NCBI RefSeq assembly: GCF_040543805.1
Contig: NZ_JBEUMS010000005.1
Location: forward strand, 62,001 to 126,000
DNA length: 64,000 bases
Source of the DNA: Arcicella rosea
GTDB taxonomy: Bacteria > Bacteroidota > Bacteroidia > Cytophagales > Spirosomataceae
Direction: 5' to 3'
In this document: piece by piece, positions 43,556-53,826 of the stretch
How the letters are laid out: each line of letters begins with the position of its first letter
Numbering within the stretch: position 1 is the first letter of the stretch
Notes under the pieces: generated by a model
The model's database searches: none
Told to the model about the DNA's origin: nothing
Seen by the model: only the letters and a program-made list of their open reading frames with translations
Made by a program: the position numbers and the translations under genes

Positions 43556-44515
43556 ATGAACCAAAGAAGAGACTTTCTCAAGAAGATGGGATTGGCAAGT
43601 GCTGGCTTACTGATGGCACAATCAGATTTGCTCGCTGCACGTTCCTTTGCAAAGCCTAAGCAAATCGGCTTGCAATTGTACACACTTCGTGAAGAATTAG
43701 CGAAAGATGTAAAAGGAACCATCAGTAAAGTATCAAAAATTGGCTTCAACCATGTTGAAACTTTTTTTAATTACACAGGCGATGCAAGCAAAGATTTATT
43801 CTGGAATTTAAAAGCAACTGAGTTAAAACAATTATTATCGGATAATAATTTAGTAAGTCACAGTGGGCATTACCAGTTGAATGATTTCCTTACGCCCAAC
43901 AATGGAAAGGATGATGCACTAAAAACCCAAATTGAACTTGCGGCAGCTTTAGGTCAAAAATATTTAGTTGTGCCAGTACCTCCGTTCGGTTTAATCGACA
44001 AAATGACTTTGGATGATTATAAGTTTATGGCAGCGCAATTCAACAAGGCTGGCGAACTGTGCCATAAAGCAGGCTTACAATTAGGTTATCACAATCACTT
44101 CTGGGAATTTAAAGTATTACAAGATAATAAGTCGGGTTATGAAGTATTGCTAGAAGAAACTGACCCAGCTTTATTGAGCTTTGAATTAGATTTGTTTTGG
44201 ACTGTAAAAGCAGGAAAAAATCCAGTTGAATTGTTCAAAAAATATCCAAAACGCTTTGTGATGTGGCACGTAAAAGACATCGACAAACAATTTGCTAAAG
44301 CGGTATATCCTGATGCCAACAAGAAAGGTATTTTTGATACTTTGCGTGAAGTAAAATTTACAGAGGTAGGAACTGGAGCAGTGAATTTCAAAGAAATTTT
44401 CGCTCATAACAAAGACCTTGAATATATTTTTGTAGAACAAGACCAAATTTATAGAGAGGACAAATTTGAAAGTATTAAAATGAGTTACGACTATATCAAA
44501 GGAAATCTTATTTAA
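43556..44515 (+). CDS. Exported sugar phosphate isomerase/epimerase family protein (TIM barrel)
   Basis: The 319-residue protein starts with a Tat-like signal (MNQRRDFLKKMGLASAG). A xylose-isomerase-like TIM barrel follows: QIGLQLYTLREEL, GFNHVETFF, then metal-site strands with LGYHNHFWEF, LSFELDLFWTVKAG and FVMWHVKD. The conserved acidic/His residues of the family are present. Tat export suits a folded metal enzyme in the periplasm. A terminator shared with the GH30 gene follows. Substrate unknown, likely a plant sugar. Confidence 0.9.
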   Translation: MNQRRDFLKKMGLASAGLLMAQSDLLAARSFAKPKQIGLQLYTLREELAKDVKGTISKVSKIGFNHVETFFNYTGDASKDLFWNLKATELKQLLSDNNLVSHSGHYQLNDFLTPNNGKDDALKTQIELAAALGQKYLVVPVPPFGLIDKMTLDDYKFMAAQFNKAGELCHKAGLQLGYHNHFWEFKVLQDNKSGYEVLLEETDPALLSFELDLFWTVKAGKNPVELFKKYPKRFVMWHVKDIDKQFAKAVYPDANKKGIFDTLREVKFTEVGTGAVNFKEIFAHNKDLEYIFVEQDQIYREDKFESIKMSYDYIKGNLI

Positions 44516-44527
44516 GATTTAAAGCAA

Positions 44528-44560
44528 AAAAGCATGTCATCAAAAATGGCATGCTTTTAA
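44528..44560. terminator. Bidirectional terminator between epimerase and GH30
   Basis: AAAAGCATGTCAT (44528-44540) pairs with ATGGCATGCTTTT (44546-44558), one mismatch, with A and T runs on each side. Confidence 0.88.
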
Positions 44561-44585
44561 TATTATTATCCAATTTTATTTAATA

Positions 44586-46184
44586 CTACTCTAAATTTCC
44601 AACCAAAGTAATAATCGAGCGGGCTGGAACTGTAATCAACTGTTTAGTAGAGGTAGATGGCAAAGGCTTTAAATCTGCATCTTTAGAAGTAATGTAAGCT
44701 TTTACTGTACTTACTTTCATGTTTGAAAGCACAAGTTTCACATCAACAGGATTAATATCCGAGTTGATAACAACGGTAATCAATTGTTTTTGAGCAAGGT
44801 CTTTGTAAGATGAAACTTGGAATAAGTTATTCTGAGTATTTTCATTTTCAACTGTTGTGGCAATACGCTCTGCATTCGGACGAACGAAACGACTAAAATT
44901 ACCGAAAGCCCAAAGCATTTTACTTGCACTAAAGTTTCCGTCTGTTTTATTTTTGTCAATGTAAATCAATCCGTCTTTATAATCATAAGGCGAAATTGAT
45001 AACCACCAATGCCATGCTGTAGCATTGCCATTGACTAAATCGTTGTGAATTGTTCTGGCAACATACAAAGCGGGGTCGATACCAAGGTCTTTTTTATTGC
45101 CATCCATTTCGCCAGCGTTATCGCCCAAAATACAATATTCCGACATCCAGTATTTTAGGTTAGGAATCGTGGCAACACGTTCAGCCAATAATTTTCTTTT
45201 ATCACGAGCTTGCAAAAATGGTGAACTCGTAAAATAACTATGTCCCGAAATGGCTTTTTCAAGATTCGGTAAATTTCCAACATAATTAGAAGAACTTGCT
45301 TCAAAAAAGTCTGTGATTTGATAGCCTTTCACAAGATTATCTTTCGCATACAAAAAGTTTAATTCCCCCGCTTCAGCAATATTGATTTTAGTTGAAAGAT
45401 TTGCTTTCAATAAGCTTGTACTCAACGAACGAGTAATACCTGCAATTTCAGTATTGTTAAAAGGAGTACCTTCTTGTCCGCCATCGCTCCACTCCCACTG
45501 AGGCTCATTCACTGGACTTACGTAATCAAACAGAATTCCTGTTTTATCTTTCACACCTTTGATAACAGTCGCCAAAAAATTAGCGAAAGTATCAAATTTA
45601 TCCACACTTAGGTTCGACTTACCGTTACTTGCGTACGCTTTTTTATTAACAGTAAATTGAATCGGTGGTGAATTGGTGAACGCTAAAAAGTTTTTTACAT
45701 TTCTTTGTTTTGCAGCATTCAGAAACCAAATTTGTCCAGCTTGTCTATCCCAATGATAACTTCCATCATTATCAAGAAAGGATTCTGCTCTTCTCCATTC
45801 GTCTTTGATTCCACTATCGTCGCCAACAGCTGCACTTCCAGCTCCAATATTAAATCGCCATAAAGATAAGCCTATGCCTTTTGGCTGTCCGTTGGAAGTT
45901 GTATCCTGACTAAATAATAAATCGGCAATGCCATTTTTTTTACTTTCGGGCCAGTTTCCAACAAATTGACAAGACCATGCGTCCGAAGCTCCAAAATGTT
46001 CAATGGTTTGAAAGGTTTTTGCTCCATCAATGCTAATGTTTACTTGTTTGTTTTCCTGTGCTTTTACATTATCTGGAACTACTTGAGCTTTTGTACAGCT
46101 AAAAAGTAAAAACAGAAAAATATAAGCCATCAGCCATTTTCTTAGCAAAAATGATTTGCTTACTTTAAAAGATGTTCTTATCAT
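44586..46184 (-). CDS. Glycoside hydrolase family 30 lipoprotein
   Basis: With the Met at 46184 the protein is 532 aa and has a lipoprotein signal (LFLLFSC, lipid-bearing Cys). The catalytic (beta/alpha)8 barrel shows the acid/base Glu in SPVNEPQWEW and the nucleophile Glu in KYWMSEYCILGD. A C-terminal beta-sandwich follows, the GH30 layout. The FGASDAWSCQFVG start of the mature domain suits the galactanase/xylanase branch. A longer frame to 46253 exists, but its first 23 codons lie over a terminator hairpin, so the shorter start is better. It follows susD in the polysaccharide locus and is likely surface-exposed. Confidence 0.92.
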   Translation of the reverse strand: MIRTSFKVSKSFLLRKWLMAYIFLFLLFSCTKAQVVPDNVKAQENKQVNISIDGAKTFQTIEHFGASDAWSCQFVGNWPESKKNGIADLLFSQDTTSNGQPKGIGLSLWRFNIGAGSAAVGDDSGIKDEWRRAESFLDNDGSYHWDRQAGQIWFLNAAKQRNVKNFLAFTNSPPIQFTVNKKAYASNGKSNLSVDKFDTFANFLATVIKGVKDKTGILFDYVSPVNEPQWEWSDGGQEGTPFNNTEIAGITRSLSTSLLKANLSTKINIAEAGELNFLYAKDNLVKGYQITDFFEASSSNYVGNLPNLEKAISGHSYFTSSPFLQARDKRKLLAERVATIPNLKYWMSEYCILGDNAGEMDGNKKDLGIDPALYVARTIHNDLVNGNATAWHWWLSISPYDYKDGLIYIDKNKTDGNFSASKMLWAFGNFSRFVRPNAERIATTVENENTQNNLFQVSSYKDLAQKQLITVVINSDINPVDVKLVLSNMKVSTVKAYITSKDADLKPLPSTSTKQLITVPARSIITLVGNLE

Positions 46185-46238
46185 GCTTTCGAGGTATGTT
46201 TGAATAAAAAGATAGAATGAGACACCAATATAGAAAGA

Positions 46239-46276
46239 AACCCTTTCATTCAAGTGATTTTAAATGAAAGGGTTCT
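46239..46276 (-). terminator. Terminator after susD
   Basis: AACCCTTTCATT (46239-46250) pairs with AATGAAAGGGTT (46263-46274), giving a perfect 12-base stem. On the minus strand it runs into TTTC-rich DNA. It lies just past the susD stop codon at 46281. Confidence 0.72.
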
Positions 46277-46280
46277 ATGA

Positions 46281-47963
46281 TTAATAACCGCTCGTTTGTG
46301 TTAATTTTCCATTAGAAGCTTGAATTTCAGCTCTTGGAATTGGCAAGAAATTATGTTTCTCTTCAAAATGACGACCCGATAAAGCTTCTTTTCTGTTATA
46401 AGTAAGCGTGGTACCATTTCTCACAACTTCAATACCATACGCAGGAACGTTTTCAGTAACATTTGCAATTTTCCAACGACGAACATCATAATAACGGTGT
46501 TCTTCAAAAGCTAATTCTACCTGACGTTCACGACGAATTACTTCACGCATTTGTGTTTGTGTTAAACCTGCTTGAAGTGCCGGCATATTTACACTTGGTC
46601 TTTTTCTGATAGCATTAACGGCATCGTAAACACTTTGGTCTGGACCAACTGCTTCGTTTTGTGCTTCTGCGTAGTTTAACAGAATTTCAGCATATCTAAA
46701 GTAAATCCAAGGCTGAGTACCTGCAACATCCCAAGGATTATCAATTGGCAAATTATCATTCATGTATTTCTTTAAATAATAACCAGTTTTAGAAGTATTC
46801 CAGTTTGATGGTCCATCCTTACTGTCTTTTCCACCCGGTAAATAAGATTGAACCGTATTTGTTCTATAACCCGCATTATTATAAAGAATCGTCATATAAA
46901 AACGTGGATCACGATTGGTGTATGGGTCTTGACTATTATAACCAGAAGTTGGTTCAGTAATAGGTTTACCATTGTTCATTTCGTAAGCATCTACCATGTT
47001 TTGTAAAGGCACATTTCCACCCCAACCGCCATAGCTGTTTGGTGCATTTGAAATTTCTAAACATACGTGGCGAGCACCTTGTGTATATAATCTCTCAAAA
47101 ATGATTTCTGGATTGTTTTCTGCCGTTAAAAATAGCTTATCATAACCATTTGTATAAAGGCTGTATTTACCCATATCCATTACATCTTTGGCTGCTTTTG
47201 CAGCGGCTTGCCAGTTACCACTATTATACAGTGGACTCGCTGCGTACAATAACAAACGTGCTTTTAAAGCCAATGCTGCCCCTTTTGTAGCTCTGCCCAA
47301 CTGCCAATTGTTGCCATTATCTCTTGGTAAAAGCGTGCCTGCTTCATCCAATTCAGCTACTACGTAATCGATACAATCTTTAATAGACGATTTTGTATAA
47401 ATGTCGGCATTGGCTAAATCTTCTCCTAATTCCATTACTTTATCTTTCATCAAAACCACACCACCGTAGTTACGAATAAGGTCTTGATAACGGAAAGCTC
47501 TTAAAAACTTCAATTCGCCTTTCAATCTATTTTTCTGAGTAGCACTCATTGGTACTTTATCAAGGTTTGATAAAGCATAATTAACGTCACGAATACCACG
47601 GTAGCTTCTTCCCCAAATCGTACCCGCAATTCCTGTATTTTCTGGCGCTAATTGTCCTCTTTGTACTAACCAAGTATTGTCATCGTTATTATAAATTGAC
47701 TCGTCGGTCAATGAAGACCATAAGGCATATTCAAAACCTCTACCAAAACCAGGAGGAGTACCTTCGGCTTCTTTTTCGGTAAGTCGCACGCCAACATAAC
47801 GGTTAATTACATAAGATTCAAACAAAGAAGAATCTGAAAGAATAGACGCATCAGATACTCTATCGGTTGGTACTACATTCAGGAAGTCATTTTTACAAGC
47901 ATTTACAGAAAGGAAAATCCCTGTGGCAATGACAAATATTGATATTATTCTTTTTGATTTCAT
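46281..47963 (-). CDS. SusD/RagB family nutrient-binding outer-membrane lipoprotein
   Basis: SusD proteins sit on the outer membrane, bind glycan and feed the SusC channel. The 560-residue protein has a lipoprotein signal (SVNACKNDF). TPR-like helices with FLRAFRYQDLIRNYGGVVL carry the usual SusD N-domain. The C-terminal RagB part has RYAEILLNYAEAQNE and LAFEEHRYYDVRRWK, then ENHNFLPIPRAEI-type end. It is 18 bases after susC in the same operon. Glycan specificity is not visible. Confidence 0.96.
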   Translation of the reverse strand: MKSKRIISIFVIATGIFLSVNACKNDFLNVVPTDRVSDASILSDSSLFESYVINRYVGVRLTEKEAEGTPPGFGRGFEYALWSSLTDESIYNNDDNTWLVQRGQLAPENTGIAGTIWGRSYRGIRDVNYALSNLDKVPMSATQKNRLKGELKFLRAFRYQDLIRNYGGVVLMKDKVMELGEDLANADIYTKSSIKDCIDYVVAELDEAGTLLPRDNGNNWQLGRATKGAALALKARLLLYAASPLYNSGNWQAAAKAAKDVMDMGKYSLYTNGYDKLFLTAENNPEIIFERLYTQGARHVCLEISNAPNSYGGWGGNVPLQNMVDAYEMNNGKPITEPTSGYNSQDPYTNRDPRFYMTILYNNAGYRTNTVQSYLPGGKDSKDGPSNWNTSKTGYYLKKYMNDNLPIDNPWDVAGTQPWIYFRYAEILLNYAEAQNEAVGPDQSVYDAVNAIRKRPSVNMPALQAGLTQTQMREVIRRERQVELAFEEHRYYDVRRWKIANVTENVPAYGIEVVRNGTTLTYNRKEALSGRHFEEKHNFLPIPRAEIQASNGKLTQTSGY

Positions 47964-47981
47964 GGTCGATAATTTTAAATA

Positions 47982-50900
47982 TTAAAACTTAACATTTACA
48001 CCGAGATTGATAATTCTCTGTTGTGGATAGAACTGTCCACTGTTACTGTTTCCTTCAGGGTCATAATCTTTTACACCTGTAAGTGTCAGCAAGTTGAAAG
48101 CATTCGCATAAATACGTACTTGTTGTAATTTTATCGAACTTAACAATGTTTTTGGAAGCGTAAAACCAACCTCAACATTTTTCAAACGAACAAAAGAAGC
48201 ATCATTCAACCAGAAAGTATTATTATATAAGCCACCATTGATAGATGAAGAAGCTCTAGTATCTACACGTGGATAAGTACCATTTGGATTTGATGGACTC
48301 CAACGGTTATCAGCCCAACTGCTGTAGAAATTCCCTACTTGTCCAGATTCAGGTAAAACGTATTGACTTACATTGGTTTGTCCAGAAACAACACATGAAA
48401 AATCGAAGTTTTTATATCCTGCATTAAACACTACACCATAAGTAATTTGTGGTACGTTACCGTATTCCGTTCTGGTTTGGTCATCAGCTGTGATTTTTCC
48501 GTCTTTGTTGTAATCTTCCAAAATCAAATCTCCTAATTGTGCTCCTGCAACGTGAGGATAAGTATCTAACTCAGCTTTTGTTCTGAAAATACCAATTGCT
48601 TTATATAATTGATAAGTATAAAGTGGGCGACCAGTCTGGCGTTGATAATCCAAAGCACCAGCGGCTTCGTCAATAAAAATTACTTTACTTTTAGCATAAG
48701 TAAAATTGGCAGAAATATTGTATCTAAATTCTCCAGCATGGCTATAACCCAAACTTGTTTCAAAACCACTGTTATTTACTTTACCGATGTTCTCGTCAGG
48801 CACTAAAGTTCCTGAGCCATAAGGATTCACAATTCCTGATACATTAGGAATCGAAGCATTTCTGGTAGCAAGAATATTTGAACGTTGTTGTTGGAAATAG
48901 ATAAATTCTAAAGTAATATCTTTGAAAACAGTAGTATTCAAGCCTAAATCCATCTTTTTCGCTGTTTCCCAAGTAATATCTGGGTTCGCTAATTTCGTTA
49001 AATCAATTCCTGAATGAATTGTATTTGCGCCAATCACATAATTATTACTGAACGAGTAATTATTATAATATTGGAACTGACCAACGTTATCATTTCCTAA
49101 CGAACCATAAGAAGCTCGTAATTTCAAATCATTTACTTTATCAGTTTTAAACCAAGGCTCTTCAGAAACTCTCCAACCTACCGATACCGAAGGGAAGAAA
49201 CCATATTGTTTTCCTTCAGGGAAAATTGAAGAACCATCAACACGCATCTGCACTTCTCCAAGATATTTTTCATTGAAATTATAAGCAATTCTACTGATAT
49301 AACTTTTTCTAGTAAAGTTGTAGCTACTTCCATAATTGTTTTTGTCGGTTGCAGCCGCACCACCTTGCGATAATTCAGGCGTTGAAACAGTAGGATAATT
49401 GATTCTTGAAGCACCAAATCTTTGTTGTGAATTTTTACTTTGCTCGTAAGCTACAAACGTTGAAAGATTGTGTTTGCCAGCATGTAATTCATAGTTCAAT
49501 TTAATATTTTGAACCATCGAAGAAGTATTTGTTTCATCTTGGCTCAAAGTTGCTGCACCCGCAGAACCACCTGTAATTACTCTATTATAGACATTATTAT
49601 TTTTGTCATAAGAATACAAAGGATACGGAGTACTGAAAGATTTTGAGAAATTATAAGATCTATCAGCCGAATAGAATCCGTCGATACTTACTCCTTTTAC
49701 AAAAGGAAGTTTATAACTTGCTCTTAAAATACCATTGAAAACAGTTGTTGGGTTCGAATTGATTCCACCTGCTGAAGTACCTAAAACTACTGGATTATTA
49801 TTTTCAACACCAGTTGATGGCAAGCCATTTGGATATACCGAAACAACTGTTGGATATGCTCTATAAATAGAACGGAAAATATTACCAGCACCAGAAGTAG
49901 GATATTGTCTGTCTTCCTGACGACCTGCCAATGATAAGCTTACCTTGAAATTATCAGTAATACTAGCTTCAACGTTCGATCTGAAATTATACTGTTTGTA
50001 CTGCGTAACGCCATTTCTGTATAAACCATCTTGGTAAATTGTTCCAAGTGACAAGTAATATTTGGTATTATCCGTTCCACCATTGATACTTAAACTATGC
50101 TGATTTTGTAAAGCAACACTTTTCAATGTTTCTTTTTGCCAGTTGGTATTTGGGTAATTAATTGGGTCTGAACCATTTCCAAATTTAGTGATTTCATCTG
50201 CACTATAATGCTGATTCATTCCACCTGCTGGATTATTATAATAATCGATTTCGTTCAAGATTGTTGCATAAGTAGCCGCATTCGCCAATTTTGGCAAACG
50301 AGTAGGTGAACTCAAGCCTTGATTAAAGCTGTAAGAAATCGTTGGTTTTCCTTTTCCTCCTTTTTTAGTTGTTACAAGGATTACTCCATTTGCCGCTCTA
50401 CTTCCATAAACAGCCGCCGAAGCATCTTTCAAAATTGAAATACTTTCTACATCATTTGGGTCTAAACGCTCTAAACCACCAATTTGTCCGGGTACTCCAT
50501 CCACTACAATCAATACATCATTGTTCCCAGTAGAAGCAAAACCTCTTACCGTATAGCTTGAACCGTCATAACCAGGTTCTCCACCTCTGTTGTTTGCCAC
50601 AAAACCAGAAAAACGACCAGCCAAAGAGTTTGATAAATTGGGCTGTGGACTTTTCACAATTTCAGAACCTTTTACTTCAGAAACCGAACCCGTTAAAGTT
50701 ACTTTTTTCTGTGTACCATAACCCACAACAACCACTTCTTCCAATGAACGAACATCTACTTTCATGCTAACGTCAACAACTATACGCTTTCCGATAATTT
50801 GCTCTTGTCTGTCGTAACCTACAAAGCTAAAAACCAATGCTTCAGCATCATCGGGTACGGTAATAGAATACTTACCATTGCTATCTGTTGAAGTTCCTCT

Positions 50901-51407
50901 TTGGGTTCCTTTGATGCTAATATTTACACCCGGTAAAGGTTCACCTTTTTCCGAATCCACTACTTTTCCAGTAATTGTACGTTCTTCCTTCACTAATATG
51001 TCAGAAGTAATTGGGTCTTCATTAACAAACGAGACCGAAAGCGAGGGATTGGCATTTAAGATAATTTGTCCACCCAGTACTTTATAACCTACATTCATAG
51101 GTTTCAAAAGTGCTTCTAATACTTCTGATAAACGTTGTTCTGAAGAAGTAATATTTAACTTTCTATCCGCTTTAATTGCCTTTGAACTATACACAAATTT
51201 TACTTGAGCCTGCTGTTCAATCTTCTCCAGCACGTCTCTAAGTTTTATGTTTACTGCTTTTATTGTAATGGATTTATTCAAGAATTCTTGTGCCTTTGTA
51301 TCAAAGCCATAAGAAAAACTTGTAAAGACCATCGCCAAGGCAATTTGTATTACCGAAATTTTCATAGCAATCAGTAGCATCCTACTGTTTTGTCGATTTT
51401 TTTTCAT
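47982..51407 (-). CDS. SusC/RagA family TonB-dependent outer-membrane receptor with STN signalling domain
   Basis: The 1141-residue protein has a signal peptide, an STN (secretin/TonB short N-terminal) domain (about 45-115, ITIKAVNIKLRDVLEKIEQ), and a CarboxypepD-regulatory beta domain (about 145-225, ITGKVVDSEKGEPLPGVNISIKG). The SusC plug (VVVVGYGTQKKVTLTGSVS, LIVVDGVPG, VESISILKDASAAVYGSRAANGVI) and a 22-strand barrel to the C-terminus follow. The STN domain means it can signal to FecR at 51599. It imports glycan pieces with SusD. Family length is normal. Confidence 0.97.
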   Translation of the reverse strand: MKKNRQNSRMLLIAMKISVIQIALAMVFTSFSYGFDTKAQEFLNKSITIKAVNIKLRDVLEKIEQQAQVKFVYSSKAIKADRKLNITSSEQRLSEVLEALLKPMNVGYKVLGGQIILNANPSLSVSFVNEDPITSDILVKEERTITGKVVDSEKGEPLPGVNISIKGTQRGTSTDSNGKYSITVPDDAEALVFSFVGYDRQEQIIGKRIVVDVSMKVDVRSLEEVVVVGYGTQKKVTLTGSVSEVKGSEIVKSPQPNLSNSLAGRFSGFVANNRGGEPGYDGSSYTVRGFASTGNNDVLIVVDGVPGQIGGLERLDPNDVESISILKDASAAVYGSRAANGVILVTTKKGGKGKPTISYSFNQGLSSPTRLPKLANAATYATILNEIDYYNNPAGGMNQHYSADEITKFGNGSDPINYPNTNWQKETLKSVALQNQHSLSINGGTDNTKYYLSLGTIYQDGLYRNGVTQYKQYNFRSNVEASITDNFKVSLSLAGRQEDRQYPTSGAGNIFRSIYRAYPTVVSVYPNGLPSTGVENNNPVVLGTSAGGINSNPTTVFNGILRASYKLPFVKGVSIDGFYSADRSYNFSKSFSTPYPLYSYDKNNNVYNRVITGGSAGAATLSQDETNTSSMVQNIKLNYELHAGKHNLSTFVAYEQSKNSQQRFGASRINYPTVSTPELSQGGAAATDKNNYGSSYNFTRKSYISRIAYNFNEKYLGEVQMRVDGSSIFPEGKQYGFFPSVSVGWRVSEEPWFKTDKVNDLKLRASYGSLGNDNVGQFQYYNNYSFSNNYVIGANTIHSGIDLTKLANPDITWETAKKMDLGLNTTVFKDITLEFIYFQQQRSNILATRNASIPNVSGIVNPYGSGTLVPDENIGKVNNSGFETSLGYSHAGEFRYNISANFTYAKSKVIFIDEAAGALDYQRQTGRPLYTYQLYKAIGIFRTKAELDTYPHVAGAQLGDLILEDYNKDGKITADDQTRTEYGNVPQITYGVVFNAGYKNFDFSCVVSGQTNVSQYVLPESGQVGNFYSSWADNRWSPSNPNGTYPRVDTRASSSINGGLYNNTFWLNDASFVRLKNVEVGFTLPKTLLSSIKLQQVRIYANAFNLLTLTGVKDYDPEGNSNSGQFYPQQRIINLGVNVKF

Positions 51408-51598
51408 AATTTGGACTGTTTTGTTAATTTTTCACATTTTTAGCATGACAATATTTGCCCATCGCTCTCTCAGAGCGTAGGTAATTCCTAAGGTTTGGCA
51501 ATGGTGCGAACATTGCTAGACCTTTTTTTGTAATAAAATGTTTACTTTTTCATTTGAGAAATTTTTATGGTTGATTGTTATTGGACTGAATATTAAAT

Positions 51599-52708
51599 TT
51601 AAAGTGAGTCACAGCCTTGCCCATTGATGAGTATCACTGTTCCTTTGATTTCGTAATTTCCATTAATTGCCGTACAAATAATTTCTAATTGTGTATGCAA
51701 TGGCTGTTTTCTGATGTCTGCCGTAAACGGACAATCATATAATTTTTCATTCTCTACTTCAATACGAATGCCGTAAATCATTGAAATTTTTTCTAATACT
51801 TCCGAAAGTGGCGTATCGTGAAATTCAAAAATATTTGCATTGTCTTGCTCAGCAGCAATTTGTGGCTGTGGATTATCAATCAAGCCCGTCACAAAATGAT
51901 GTTGTCCTTCGTAAAAAGTAACTTTATGATTTGGAGATAGCACGACTCCACTATTTGGTTGCGTATTTTTCTCAAAAACTGAAACTTTACCTGTAATTAC
52001 TTCAACTTGTACGTTGCTTTCTTTGTTCGGTGCTTTCACGAAAAAGCTTGTTCCTAATACTCTGGTGACAATCTCGCCAGCATGAACTAAAAAAGGTTTA
52101 TTAGGATTTTTTGCAATGTTAAAAAAAGCATCGCCCGTTAAATATACTTCCCTTTTGTCTGCTTCAAATTTTACTGGATAACTTACTCTACTATTTTGAT
52201 AAAGTGTAATTTTACTTCCGTCACTCAGTTTTACCAATAAAGGTTTTTCATCTTCATTAATTTTTTCGATTAATTGTATTTTAGAAGATGCCACCATTGA
52301 TTCATACATCGGTGCAGAGTTACCTTTTTCATTATACTGTTGATAAAATAGCCAAGAAACACCTAAACCAATTGTCAAAATTGCAGCAACTTTTATCCAA
52401 TTTGCCCAAGGTAGTCGTTTTGTTTTTCCTTTACTTTTTTCTTGTAAATCAATCTGCTGAATTTCATCCATCATCACTTTCACATGACTTTCAATCTTTG
52501 AAGATGAGATTTCTTTAAACGGTTTTACTTTGATAGATAAAATCAAACTTTTCGCTTCGTGAAGTATGCGTTCTTTAGACGGATTAGCAATTAGCCAAGC
52601 CTTCCAGAAAGCATTATTTTCTGCATTGGGATTTTTTACCCATTGCACAAAATACTCATCCAGCAAAAAATCTTCTATTTCAAAATTGTGATATTCTTTC
52701 ATTTCCAT
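51599..52708 (-). CDS. FecR family anti-sigma factor
   Basis: The 369-residue protein has a cytoplasmic N-domain (about 1-100), a transmembrane helix (about 107-127, WIKVAAILTIGLGVSWLFY), a FecR domain (about 150-255, TLYQNSRVSYPVKFEADKREVYLTG) and a DUF4974-type C-domain (about 290-369). It holds the ECF sigma at the membrane and releases it when the SusC STN domain signals. It lies between the ECF gene and susC, the classic transenvelope order. A hairpin-forming gap of 191 bases precedes susC. Confidence 0.96.
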   Translation of the reverse strand: MEMKEYHNFEIEDFLLDEYFVQWVKNPNAENNAFWKAWLIANPSKERILHEAKSLILSIKVKPFKEISSSKIESHVKVMMDEIQQIDLQEKSKGKTKRLPWANWIKVAAILTIGLGVSWLFYQQYNEKGNSAPMYESMVASSKIQLIEKINEDEKPLLVKLSDGSKITLYQNSRVSYPVKFEADKREVYLTGDAFFNIAKNPNKPFLVHAGEIVTRVLGTSFFVKAPNKESNVQVEVITGKVSVFEKNTQPNSGVVLSPNHKVTFYEGQHHFVTGLIDNPQPQIAAEQDNANIFEFHDTPLSEVLEKISMIYGIRIEVENEKLYDCPFTADIRKQPLHTQLEIICTAINGNYEIKGTVILINGQGCDSL

Positions 52709-52915
52709 ATTATCAAACTCAACACATACGCTTTATTGATAATATGCAAGTGGCTATTGGTATCTACTGTAATAATTATAAAATTTTATAAAAAAATATA
52801 ATTAAATGTTTATTAATAGTTTTCACCATCGTTGTAAACAACTTATAATCAAATGATTAATGAACCAAATGAAGCATTTTCGAAGTGTAAAAAAATATAT
52901 AAATTTAAAATGAAA

Positions 52916-53545
52916 TTATATAACACGCCAAGCAAAAAGCAGTAAAATGCAATTTACGTATTCGTTTGGCCATTCAGTTCTGAGCTTTCGGAGGGCTTCG
53001 TATAATAAATTATAAACCGACTGACGGTTCACGCCAAGTACTTCTGCAATTTGCTCGTTGCTCAGGTTTTGATAGAATTTTAAATAAACCGCCTCTTTTT
53101 GTCTTTTCGGCAATTTATTCAAAAGCATTTCCATTTTTCCGATTTGCTCGCTTGAATGTTCTTGTTCTATCAGTTGAGTTTCTACCGAAAAATCTACCAT
53201 AAAATGATAATCATCCGAAGCTTCTTCATGTTGAGCAAACCACTTTTTGTACTCTCTAAAAATTCTTCTTCTAAGTGATTTCAACAAATAATATTTCACA
53301 AAATCCGTTTCGCCAAGTGTAGCACGGCGAAGCCAAATTTCCATAAAAACATCTTGAATGCAGTCTTTAATATAATCTTCATCAGGCACAAGGCGAATTC
53401 CATAACTAAAAAGTACTTTATAAAAGTCAAGCATTAGTGTCTCAAAAGCAGTTTCATCACCACTTTTGATTTTTAACCAAAGCGTAATCGCCTTGGCATC
53501 TAAAGAGCCTTCATTTAATGGAATATTTTGCTGATAAATCTTCAT
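52916..53545 (-). CDS. ECF sigma factor of the sus locus
   Basis: The 209-residue protein has region 2 (FETLMLDFYKVLFSYG, IKDCIQDVFMEIWLRR) and region 4 with LPKRQKEAVYLKFYQNLSNEQIAEVLGVNRQSVYNLLYEALRKL, both complete. It should transcribe the sus operon when freed from FecR. It is the first gene of the minus-strand sus run. It is distinct from the three more divergent sigma-like genes in the caspase region. Confidence 0.95.
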   Translation of the reverse strand: MKIYQQNIPLNEGSLDAKAITLWLKIKSGDETAFETLMLDFYKVLFSYGIRLVPDEDYIKDCIQDVFMEIWLRRATLGETDFVKYYLLKSLRRRIFREYKKWFAQHEEASDDYHFMVDFSVETQLIEQEHSSEQIGKMEMLLNKLPKRQKEAVYLKFYQNLSNEQIAEVLGVNRQSVYNLLYEALRKLRTEWPNEYVNCILLLFAWRVI

Positions 53546-53826
53546 TAATAGTAACTACGCTTTCATTAAAAGCTTCAGTTGGAGGAGAAATAGTTACTCA
53601 AAACTGATATATTTAATTGTACAGAAACAAAAATCAAGGGAAATAATTGAAAAAAAATACTCAATACAAACAATTTTTAAGCTTTTAATAAAGACTAAGT
53701 TCCCTAAATTACGTTTCAATTCTAATTGACAAATCTAATTAAAAAAAAATTATAATAATTATTTTCTAATAATAAATAGTATTTATTCCTGTTTTAAAGG
53801 TTTGGGAGAATTTCGTACATTTATAC

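Noticed and set aside
46184..46253. Longer N-terminus of GH30
   Set aside because: The extra 23 residues cover a perfect terminator hairpin and precede a good lipoprotein signal.
51408..51598. Riboswitch before susC
   Set aside because: A small GCAATG/CATTGC hairpin exists, but no known riboswitch layout could be recognised.
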